From: Solimicrobium sp040544425
GTDB lineage: Bacteria > Pseudomonadota > Gammaproteobacteria > Burkholderiales > Burkholderiaceae_D
NCBI GenBank assembly: GCA_040544425.1
Contig: JBEONO010000012.1
Location: forward strand, 1 to 64,000
Length of the DNA stretch: 64,000 nt
Direction of reading: 5' to 3'
Shown: positions 51,932-59,302 of the stretch, in pieces
How the letters are laid out: the number at the start of each line of letters is the position of its first letter
Position numbering within the stretch: position 1 is the stretch's first letter
The notes under the pieces: generated by a model
Seen by the model: only the letters and a program-made list of their open reading frames with translations
What the model was told of the DNA's origin: nothing
The model's database searches: none
Translations under genes and position numbers: made by a program

Positions 51932-52414
51932 TTAAAATTTAACGTACCTGGCAATTTGGCCCGGCAAATAGGGTTTGATGGTGAGTGCCGTCGCTTCTGC
52001 GACCGGTCTTAACATGGCATGCTTCCAAAATGGTTGCTCCGGCAAACTGGTCAAGCCGCACACCAGCATCAAAGCCAATACAATGATGCAGCCGCGCGCG
52101 GCCCCGAATAAACTGCCCAAACCTCTGTCCACCAATTTCAATCCGATCGCACGGATGACGCTGTCGACTGCCATACTTACCATCCACATTAGCAAATGTA
52201 CGCCAATGAACAAGGCGATAAAAGCGGTAATGAGTCGCGCTGACTGCTCCTCAAAAGGCATCCAGGCGGCCACTTTGACGCCATATGCATTGGCAACCAG
52301 AAATGCAATCATCCAGCTTGCCAAAGAGAGGATTTCTTTCACTAATCCGCGCATGGTGCTGATGATGATCGATGCAATTAGGATAAATAAAACCACATAG
52401 TCGAATACGGTCAT
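51932..52414 (-). CDS. cvpA: CvpA family membrane protein
   Basis: A 160-residue inner-membrane protein with four helices, starting with DYVVLFILIASIIISTMRGLVKEILS, the typical CvpA entry. CvpA is needed for colicin V export in E. coli and for envelope resistance to bile-type stress; its activity is unresolved. It lies four bases after the SPOR-domain gene and just before purF. Confidence 0.9.
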   Translation of the reverse strand: MTVFDYVVLFILIASIIISTMRGLVKEILSLASWMIAFLVANAYGVKVAAWMPFEEQSARLITAFIALFIGVHLLMWMVSMAVDSVIRAIGLKLVDRGLGSLFGAARGCIIVLALMLVCGLTSLPEQPFWKHAMLRPVAEATALTIKPYLPGQIARYVKF

Positions 52415-52418
52415 AGCA

Positions 52419-53327
52419 CTACAGCGAGATCAGGCTTGCATTCAGTCCCAGTTTTTCCAATTGGAGTTTCACTTTATCGGCAGATTCCCGATCCGAGAAT
52501 GGACCGATCCGGACCCGAATTTTATCGCCGGAACTGGTCGCTACTTTTTGCGTAAATGATTTGATCCCTGCGGCGCTTAATTTATCTTGTAATTCAGTTA
52601 CTTTTTCTTGGGTGGCGAATGCGCCGACCTGGACCACGATGCGTGTTTTAGGCTTTGCGACTGGATCCGCCCCACTCAAAATAGCCTGTGCCCGAGCCAT
52701 TTCTTCGGTTTTTGTATGTACTTCGGTCACCTTGTTCTCAATCTTCGCATCAGGTTTGGCAACTGGCTTGACCTGTGACTTGCTCTCTGACTTCGCATCC
52801 GGCCTGTTTTTTGGTTCACTGTCTTTTTTCGGAATGACGTCAGCGCTGTGTTTTGTTTCAGTTTTACTATCAGGCTTGACGACCTTGGCTGGGGCTGGGC
52901 CCACAACCTCGGCAACAGCTGGCGTAGTCACAGTCTGGACTGTCCTTTGCGGTGTGTCTGCCTCGGTCAGCGCTGCCGGTTTAGGTGTTTTGTTTGCAGC
53001 GGCATCTTTAACGATCTCAGGCTCAGTCGACGTGGTTATCGGTTCTTTCGACGGGATCTGGATGACAACGTTCTTGTTGATGGGTTTTGGTTCGGAGTCG
53101 AGCACCATTGGCAGGCCAATGACAACCGCCAGAACGATCGCGACAGCGCCGATCAGACGACGCCGTGCACGTTTTTTTTCAGGGACTAACTGTTCGTTTT
53201 GCGCGTCACGATTTTCTGCACGGCGGTTTTTTGATTTGGGTGCCGATGTTTCGGCCGCGCCAGCCAGGGCTTCCGCAACAGAAGTTGGTTCAGGTGGTTT
53301 CTTGCTAAAAATTGAAAACAAACTCAT
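52419..53327 (-). CDS. dedD: SPOR-domain cell-division protein (DedD-like)
   Basis: A 302-residue protein with a cytoplasmic N terminus, one membrane helix (IGAVAIVLAVVIGLPMVL, near residue 60), a long Lys/Pro/Ala-rich periplasmic linker and a C-terminal SPOR domain (VVQVGAFATQEKVTELQDKL to the end). SPOR domains bind denuded septal peptidoglycan. Position between folC and cvpA is conserved with dedD of enterobacteria. Confidence 0.88.
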   Translation of the reverse strand: MSLFSIFSKKPPEPTSVAEALAGAAETSAPKSKNRRAENRDAQNEQLVPEKKRARRRLIGAVAIVLAVVIGLPMVLDSEPKPINKNVVIQIPSKEPITTSTEPEIVKDAAANKTPKPAALTEADTPQRTVQTVTTPAVAEVVGPAPAKVVKPDSKTETKHSADVIPKKDSEPKNRPDAKSESKSQVKPVAKPDAKIENKVTEVHTKTEEMARAQAILSGADPVAKPKTRIVVQVGAFATQEKVTELQDKLSAAGIKSFTQKVATSSGDKIRVRIGPFSDRESADKVKLQLEKLGLNASLISL

Positions 53328-53395
53328 GCGCTATATCTTACCTATCAGTTCGAGAAGATTCCGGCTTGGTTCTGAATAAATATTCACTACGCGAA

Positions 53396-54700
53396 TCACT
53401 GCACCGACTTAAGCTTACCCAGTTCGATAACCCCTGCAACGGTAAGGAATGATCCGAAAACCACTATTCTATCATTTTCCCCTGCTTTACTTACGGCATA
53501 TCTAAAAGCATTTGCAGGACTGTCAAAACATTGGATTGTTTTCTCCGATTCTTCAAGCACATTTTGCCCGATTAACAGCGTTTCAATATTTCTGGCAGTG
53601 GCAGCTCTTGGCAGCGGCAAGTCGGTCACACACCAGTGATCAATCTGGTTCTTCAATTGATTGAATATGCCCACAATGTCCTTGTCCTGCATCGCGCCAA
53701 ACACAGCATAGGTGTAGGGATGAAATCCCATGTTACCCAGATTCTGATTCAATGTTGCTGCCGCGTGCGGATTATGCGCTACATCGAGTACGACGGTTGG
53801 CTTGCCGGGCAATACCTGAAAGCGGCCCGGCAGATCGATCATCACTAAACCAGTGCGGATTTCCTGGGCACCCAAAGGCAGTCGATCTTTCAGCACCTCC
53901 AACGCAGCCAGCGCGGCTGACGCATTGAGTAATTGGTTAGCACCACGCAAGCTGGGATAGGCCAACGAATTACGTCGTTGCTGGCGTCCGGCATAATTCC
54001 ATTGCTGTTTGTCACCCGAGTAATTGAAGTCGCGGCCAAACAGCCAGAGGTCAGCGTCGATCTCGACAGCGTGATCGATGAGCGATTGCGGCGGCAGTGG
54101 ATCCGAGCAAATTGCGGCGCGGCCGGTCCGAAAAATACCGGCCTTTTCAAAGCCGATCGCTTCCCGCGTATTGCCCAAATATTCCACATGATCGATGTCA
54201 ACGCTGGTAATGATGGCCACATCAGCATTAAAAATATTGACCGCATCCAATCGACCACCCATCCCCACTTCCAGAATCACCGCATTCAGATTGGCCTTGG
54301 CAAAAATATGCACACAGGCCAGCATGGTGAATTCAAAATAACTTAAGGAGATATCACCTCGAGCCTGTTCGACGCGCTGAAATGCCTCGACCAATTCCTG
54401 GTCAGCCGCCGAGACACCGTTAATGCGGGCGCGTTCGTTAAAGTGAACCAGATGCGGCGACGTGTACAGACCGACTTTATACCCGCCTTGCAGCAGGATC
54501 GATTCCAGCATCGCGCAGGTCGAGCCCTTCCCGTTTGTACCGCCGACAATGATGATCGGGCAGTCGAACGCAATCCCCATCCGTTCTTTGACTGCACCTA
54601 CTCGCTGCAATCCTAGTTCGATCACGGTCGGGTGGGCTTGTTCCAAATGTGTCAGCCACTCATTCAAGGTTGCTAACTGGCTTGTAGATAATTTCGTCAT
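53396..54700 (-). CDS. folC: Folylpolyglutamate synthase / dihydrofolate synthase
   Basis: A 434-residue Mur-ligase-fold enzyme that adds glutamate to dihydropteroate and folates. The ATP loop is VGGTNGKGSTCAMLE. GMGGRLDAVNIF and SVDIDHVEYLG give the metal and carbamyl-lysine region, and VVLDVAHNPHAA marks the C-terminal domain. Cotranscribed with the SPOR gene 68 bases downstream; separated from accD by a terminator. Confidence 0.94.
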   Translation of the reverse strand: MTKLSTSQLATLNEWLTHLEQAHPTVIELGLQRVGAVKERMGIAFDCPIIIVGGTNGKGSTCAMLESILLQGGYKVGLYTSPHLVHFNERARINGVSAADQELVEAFQRVEQARGDISLSYFEFTMLACVHIFAKANLNAVILEVGMGGRLDAVNIFNADVAIITSVDIDHVEYLGNTREAIGFEKAGIFRTGRAAICSDPLPPQSLIDHAVEIDADLWLFGRDFNYSGDKQQWNYAGRQQRRNSLAYPSLRGANQLLNASAALAALEVLKDRLPLGAQEIRTGLVMIDLPGRFQVLPGKPTVVLDVAHNPHAAATLNQNLGNMGFHPYTYAVFGAMQDKDIVGIFNQLKNQIDHWCVTDLPLPRAATARNIETLLIGQNVLEESEKTIQCFDSPANAFRYAVSKAGENDRIVVFGSFLTVAGVIELGKLKSVQ

Positions 54701-54719
54701 TTTTCCATCGACCCAAATA

Positions 54720-54745
54720 AAAAACCACGGCTTGCCGTGGTTTTG
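54720..54745 (-). terminator. Intrinsic terminator between accD and folC
   Basis: AAAACCACGGCTTGCCGTGG followed by TTTTG. The stem CCACGGC/GCCGTGG is perfect over seven pairs with extra A-T pairs on both sides, so it can act in either direction. It lies 20 bases past the accD stop codon. Confidence 0.85.
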
Positions 54746-54764
54746 TTAATTCACGACCATTTGA

Positions 54765-55640
54765 TCAGGCGACTGCTTCAGCTGGCTGGCTTTGCAGCAA
54801 TGCCAACAACTTGGCAATTTCTTCACGCATCTTGCGCCGATCAACGATCATATCAATCGCACCTTTTTGAATTAAGAACTCAGCGCGCTGGAAACCTTCA
54901 GGCAGTTTTTCGCGCACGGTATTTTCAATCACACGGGCACCGGCAAAGCCGATCAGTGCTTTGGGTTCGGCAATGACAACATCGCCCATAAACGCGAACG
55001 ATGCAGAAACACCACCGGTTGTCGGATCGGTCAGCACCGAAATAAAAGGTAATTTTTTTTCTGACAGTTTGGTCAGCATCGCAGTTGTTTTAGCCATCTG
55101 CATCAATGACAGCAAACCTTCCTGCATCCGCGCACCGCCTGTTGCAGTGATGCAGATAAACGGCACTTTCTGCTCCAGACATGCCTGCACGCCTCGCACA
55201 AAACGCTCGCCAACTACCGAGCCCATTGAACCGGCCATAAAATCAAATTCGAAGCAGGCCACCACCACAGGAATGCTCATGATTGAGCCACCGATCACGA
55301 CCAGCGCGTCAGTTTCACCGGTTGATTCCATCGCAGTTTTCAAGCGATCGGTGTACTTCTTGCTGTCTTTGAATTTCAAGGTATCGACCGGCAGAGTTTC
55401 CTGACCAATTTCATAGTGGCCGCCAACATCGAGCAAGCTATCGAGGCGCTCACGTGCGCTGATTCGCATGTGGTGACTACATTTTGGGCACACGTGCAGA
55501 TTTGCTTCCAGATCGGAGCGATACAGCACCGCTTCGCAGGATGGGCACTTTACCCACAGGCCTTCCGGAATTGATTTGCGGGTTGAGCCAGCATCATTGC
55601 GTTGAATTCGTGGCGGCAGTAATTTTTCTAACCAACTCAT
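54765..55640 (-). CDS. accD: Acetyl-CoA carboxylase carboxyltransferase subunit beta
   Basis: A 291-residue subunit that, with AccA, transfers carboxyl from biotin to acetyl-CoA. The N-terminal zinc ribbon shows VKCPSCEAVLY and HVCPKCSHHM. The carboxyltransferase core contains CITATGGARMQEGLLSLMQM and DPTTGGVSASFA. It is 60 bases after trpA; a perfect nine-pair stem-loop lies in that gap. Confidence 0.95.
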   Translation of the reverse strand: MSWLEKLLPPRIQRNDAGSTRKSIPEGLWVKCPSCEAVLYRSDLEANLHVCPKCSHHMRISARERLDSLLDVGGHYEIGQETLPVDTLKFKDSKKYTDRLKTAMESTGETDALVVIGGSIMSIPVVVACFEFDFMAGSMGSVVGERFVRGVQACLEQKVPFICITATGGARMQEGLLSLMQMAKTTAMLTKLSEKKLPFISVLTDPTTGGVSASFAFMGDVVIAEPKALIGFAGARVIENTVREKLPEGFQRAEFLIQKGAIDMIVDRRKMREEIAKLLALLQSQPAEAVA

Positions 55641-55659
55641 AGTTTTCTCCTTGTTACTG

Positions 55660-55680
55660 GCAACAGCCTGAGGCTGTTGC
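55660..55680 (-). promoter_or_regulatory. Stem-loop in the trpA-accD leader
   Basis: GCAACAGCC-TGA-GGCTGTTGC is a perfect nine-pair stem with a three-base loop. No run of T follows on the minus strand, so it is not a standard terminator. It sits about 15 bases before the accD ribosome site (AAGGAG), where it could protect or pause the transcript. Confidence 0.6.
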
Positions 55681-55700
55681 GCTGCGGTTCCTGATCGTGC

Positions 55701-56510
55701 CTAAGACTGCGCATCCATGGTGAGCCGAATATCATGGATAAATTTGTGTACCGACTCAACCATCACATCGCTGTTTGAACCATGGGTTTCAATTTCCTGG
55801 ATTATCCGGCTGCCAATCACAACCGCATCGGATACGCTGGCAATCAATTTGGCCGTCGCTCCATCCCGTATCCCAAAACCGACCGCAATGGGCACCTTGA
55901 CGTGTTGCTTGATCTTTGCCAGCATGCGATTCACATCGGTCAGGTCAATGGCACTGTTGCCGGTCACTCCTTTGAGTGAAACGTAATACACGTAGCCATT
56001 GGCGATCCCTGCCACTTGCATAATGCGTTGATCGGTCGAGGTTGGTGCCAACAAGAAGATCACGTCGAGTCCGTGCTGCTTCATGGATGCAGCAAAAGCA
56101 ACGGATTCTTCTGGCGGGTAATCCACAACCAGCACACCATCAACGCCAGCACTGGCTGATTCGACCACAAAATGCTCAATTCCCATCCGTTCGATTGGAT
56201 TCGCATAGCCCATCAGAACAACGGGTGTTTGCTGATCGAGCTGACGGAATTGACGCACGCATTGTAATACATCAAGCAGGCCAACACCATGTTTTAACGC
56301 ACGTTCCGATGCTCTTTGAATAACAGGACCATCTGCCATCGGATCTGAAAACGGGACGCCAAGCTCGATGATATCGGCCCCGCCCTTGACCAATGCGTGC
56401 ATTAATCGCACGGTCGTGCCCAGATCAGGATCGCCCGCAGTGATAAATGGAATCAAGCCTTTACGGCCCTGTTGCGCCAATTCGTGAAATTTGGTTTGAA
56501 TTCTTGACAT
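55701..56510 (-). CDS. trpA: Tryptophan synthase alpha subunit
   Basis: A 269-residue TIM barrel cleaving indole-3-glycerol phosphate. The catalytic glutamate and aspartate are in IIELGVPFSDPMADGP. The phosphate-binding loops are GFGIRDGATAK and VVIGSRIIQ. It follows trpB by nine bases, and the two subunits channel indole between them. Confidence 0.95.
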   Translation of the reverse strand: MSRIQTKFHELAQQGRKGLIPFITAGDPDLGTTVRLMHALVKGGADIIELGVPFSDPMADGPVIQRASERALKHGVGLLDVLQCVRQFRQLDQQTPVVLMGYANPIERMGIEHFVVESASAGVDGVLVVDYPPEESVAFAASMKQHGLDVIFLLAPTSTDQRIMQVAGIANGYVYYVSLKGVTGNSAIDLTDVNRMLAKIKQHVKVPIAVGFGIRDGATAKLIASVSDAVVIGSRIIQEIETHGSNSDVMVESVHKFIHDIRLTMDAQS

Positions 56511-56519
56511 GGTGTCCCC

Positions 56520-57758
56520 TTAAAGTTCGATACCGGCTTGTTGTGCAACGGTATGCATATCTTTATCACCACGTCCTGATAAATTGACGAGCAACAGTTT
56601 ATCGACAGGCAAAGTTTTCGCCAGCTTGGTCGCGTAGGCAATCGCATGACTGGATTCCAGAGCGGGAATAATGCCCTCTATCTGGCAGCATTCGTGAAAT
56701 GCCTTCAGTGCTTCCTTATCGGTAATCGTGACATATTGTGCGCGGCCACAGTCGTGTAACCAGGCGTGTTCCGGACCAACGCCGGGGTAATCCAATCCGG
56801 CCGACACCGAATGAGTCTCGACCACTTGTCCGTTTTTGTCCTGTAACAGGTAGGTGCGATTGCCGTGCAGGACGCCCGGTGATCCAGCCGTAATCGAGGC
56901 CGAATGCCGTCCGGTTTCAACGCCTTCACCGGCCGCTTCCACGCCGATCAGTTGCACATCAGGGTAATCAATGTAAGGGTGGAAGATGCCGATCGCATTT
57001 GATCCACCGCCAACACAGGCAATGACCGCATCTGGCTGTCGTCCGGCCAGCTCAGGCATTTGCACAAGACATTCTTTACCGATTACCACCTGAAAATCCC
57101 TGACCATTTTCGGATAAGGATGCGGGCCTGCGACGGTGCCGATAATATAAAAAGTATTTTCGACGTTCGCCACCCAGTCACGCATGGCTTCATTCAAGGC
57201 ATCTTTGAGTGTTTTCGAACCGGATGTTACCGGTACCACGGTCGCGCCCAATAATTTCATGCGATAGACATTTTGTGCCTGCCGCGCGATATCCTCTGAG
57301 CCCATGTAAACGACACATTCGAGACCAAACCTGGCACAGATGGTTGCCGTGGCTACGCCATGTTGACCAGCTCCGGTTTCAGCGATTACGCGTGGCTTGC
57401 CCATCCGCTTGGCTAACAGCGCCTGGCCGATCACGTTGTTGATTTTGTGCGCGCCGGTGTGATTCAGGTCTTCACGCTTGAAAAAAATCTGCGCGCCACC
57501 CAGTTCCGACGACCAGCGTTTGGCGTGATAAATTGGCGATGGCCGTCCGACGAAATGTTTTAGTTCGCTGTGGTACTCAGCAAGAAATTGTGGATCGTGA
57601 GAGTAATGCTGGTAAACGTCGTTGAGTTCACTTAAAGCGTGATTGAGTGTTTCAGATACAAAACTGCCGCCGTATATACCGAAATGTCCGCGCGCATCGG
57701 GTAATTGATAAGTTGAAGGCGCTTGTTCTTTGTCATTCATTGTTTGATTGGGATTCAT
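56520..57758 (-). CDS. trpB: Tryptophan synthase beta subunit
   Basis: A 412-residue PLP enzyme condensing indole and serine. The PLP lysine is in NHTGAHKINN and the phosphate loop is CVGGGSNAIGIF. The start at 57758 overlaps the end of trpF by 26 bases; a later ATG at 57740 lacks a ribosome site. trpF, trpB and trpA form one unit. Confidence 0.95.
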   Translation of the reverse strand: MNPNQTMNDKEQAPSTYQLPDARGHFGIYGGSFVSETLNHALSELNDVYQHYSHDPQFLAEYHSELKHFVGRPSPIYHAKRWSSELGGAQIFFKREDLNHTGAHKINNVIGQALLAKRMGKPRVIAETGAGQHGVATATICARFGLECVVYMGSEDIARQAQNVYRMKLLGATVVPVTSGSKTLKDALNEAMRDWVANVENTFYIIGTVAGPHPYPKMVRDFQVVIGKECLVQMPELAGRQPDAVIACVGGGSNAIGIFHPYIDYPDVQLIGVEAAGEGVETGRHSASITAGSPGVLHGNRTYLLQDKNGQVVETHSVSAGLDYPGVGPEHAWLHDCGRAQYVTITDKEALKAFHECCQIEGIIPALESSHAIAYATKLAKTLPVDKLLLVNLSGRGDKDMHTVAQQAGIEL

Positions 57759-58428
57759 AGCTATTCTCTGGTAAATAAGTGTCGGCTAAGCGCACGGCAT
57801 GAATAAACGCCTGCATCTTAGCGGGATCTTTTATACCCTTGGCCTGTTCGACACCACTGCTGACATCGACCGCGCTAGGGCGCAACAGAGACACTGCGCC
57901 ACTTACGTTCTGCGCAGTCAAGCCACCACTTAAAACGACCCGAGGAGCGAGTTCTTTTGGGATAATTGACCAATCAAAAACCTTTCCACTTCCACCATAA
58001 CTATCTACATAAGTATCTAACAACAATGCGCTGAACCATTTACTGCTGATTTGGTACAAGGAGTCGTATTGTACCAAATCATTGCCGACCATGTCCGGCT
58101 TGACGCGCAGGGCACGCAAGAAGTGTTTTTGTACCCGCTCGGCGATGACATGACATTGTTCTGGAGTTTCATCGCCATGAAACTGCAACAACTTGACTGG
58201 CGCTTTCGCAATTACTTCAGCGACTTCATCGCCGCTTGCATTGACGAACAATCCGACCGTTGTAACAAACGGCGGGATGTTGTCCATTAATTCGGCAGCC
58301 TGAGCCGGACTGACATATCTGGGGCTCTGTGGGTAGAACACAAAACCAAGCGCATTCGCACCCATATTAATTGCAGTCTGGACGTCAGCTTTTCTCGTCA
58401 AGCCGCAAATTTTGATTCGTGTAACCAT
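57733..58428 (-). CDS. trpF: Phosphoribosylanthranilate isomerase
   Basis: A 231-residue barrel performing the Amadori rearrangement in tryptophan synthesis. The catalytic cysteine is in IKICGLTRKADV and the aspartate in LLLDTYVDSYGGSGK. LSGGLTAQNV and DVSSGVEQAKGIKD bind phosphate. It follows truA by nine bases and overlaps trpB. Confidence 0.94.
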   Translation of the reverse strand: MVTRIKICGLTRKADVQTAINMGANALGFVFYPQSPRYVSPAQAAELMDNIPPFVTTVGLFVNASGDEVAEVIAKAPVKLLQFHGDETPEQCHVIAERVQKHFLRALRVKPDMVGNDLVQYDSLYQISSKWFSALLLDTYVDSYGGSGKVFDWSIIPKELAPRVVLSGGLTAQNVSGAVSLLRPSAVDVSSGVEQAKGIKDPAKMQAFIHAVRLADTYLPENSYESQSNNE

Positions 58429-58437
58429 TCGGGTGCC

Positions 58438-59235
58438 TTACAAGGGTAAAGATGAGACTTGCTGAGGCAAATCCCATTTCGGATCATATTCTACCTTTGC
58501 CAGATATAAACCATCCGGCATAAATGTGGCCGCAGCCATGCTGCGGTCTTTGGAATTTAAAACGTCCCCTATCCACTCGGGGTTTTGATTCCCATTACCT
58601 ACTGCGATCAGACTGCCCATAATATTTCTGACCATATGGTGCAGGAAAGCACTGGCGCGAAAAGTAAAAACCAGCACATCGCCATGGCGGCGGATCGTGA
58701 TTTCGTGCATCTGTTTTACTGGCGATTTGGCCTGACAATATACGGCCCGAAATGAAGAAAAATCATGCACTCCGACCAGGAGTTGCGCGGCCTCACGCAT
58801 TTTCATTTCATCCAGAGCACGAAACACCCAGCCAACCCGTCCGGCAAATATGGGAGAGCGTACCGGATTGTTATACAGGACGTAATGGTAGGTGCGCGAT
58901 CGCGCGCTAAACCTTGAATGAAATTCTTGTTGGTCGTCGTTATTTTTTTCCAACTGTTTTGACCAGCGCACGGCAATCGAACTGGGCAAATGCGCATTTA
59001 CGCCGCGCACCCATGAGTTCAGTGGCCGATCAACGTCAGTATCAAAATGTACGATTTGTTCGAGAGCGTGGACACCAGCATCGGTGCGACCGGCGCAAGA
59101 GATGCTGACTGGATGCGCCGCGATGCTTTGCAGGGCCTTTTGAAGCATATCCTGCACAGTTTGGCCATGCGGTTGGGATTGCCATCCAAACCAGGATTGG
59201 CCATCGTACTGAACGCCTAAGACTATCCGTTTCAA
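58438..59235 (-). CDS. truA: tRNA pseudouridine(38-40) synthase
   Basis: Makes pseudouridine in the anticodon stem of tRNA. The catalytic aspartate is in CAGRTDAGVHAL; QYDGQSWFGWQSQ and VRNIMGSLIAVGNG are family segments. There is no ATG at the expected place. I chose the TTG at 59235, which has GGAACGGAA ahead of it; another TTG at 59253 lies directly after the fimV terminator and would lack a ribosome site. Length (265 residues) is normal. The gene between fimV and trpF is conserved in Burkholderiales. Confidence 0.9.
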   Translation of the reverse strand: MKRIVLGVQYDGQSWFGWQSQPHGQTVQDMLQKALQSIAAHPVSISCAGRTDAGVHALEQIVHFDTDVDRPLNSWVRGVNAHLPSSIAVRWSKQLEKNNDDQQEFHSRFSARSRTYHYVLYNNPVRSPIFAGRVGWVFRALDEMKMREAAQLLVGVHDFSSFRAVYCQAKSPVKQMHEITIRRHGDVLVFTFRASAFLHHMVRNIMGSLIAVGNGNQNPEWIGDVLNSKDRSMAAATFMPDGLYLAKVEYDPKWDLPQQVSSLPL

Positions 59236-59254
59236 TTCCGTTCCAATATGCAAA

Positions 59255-59284
59255 AACGGGCGCCAGCTTACTGCCAGCGCCCGC
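59255..59284 (-). terminator. Intrinsic terminator after fimV
   Basis: On the minus strand GCGGGCGCTGGCAG and CTGGCGCCCG form a G/C-rich stem that is followed by TTTTTG. It starts 19 bases beyond the fimV stop. Since the truA start follows at once, truA must be read through or promoted from inside fimV. Confidence 0.8.
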
Positions 59285-59302
59285 TTTTTAAAAATTATTC
59301 AT

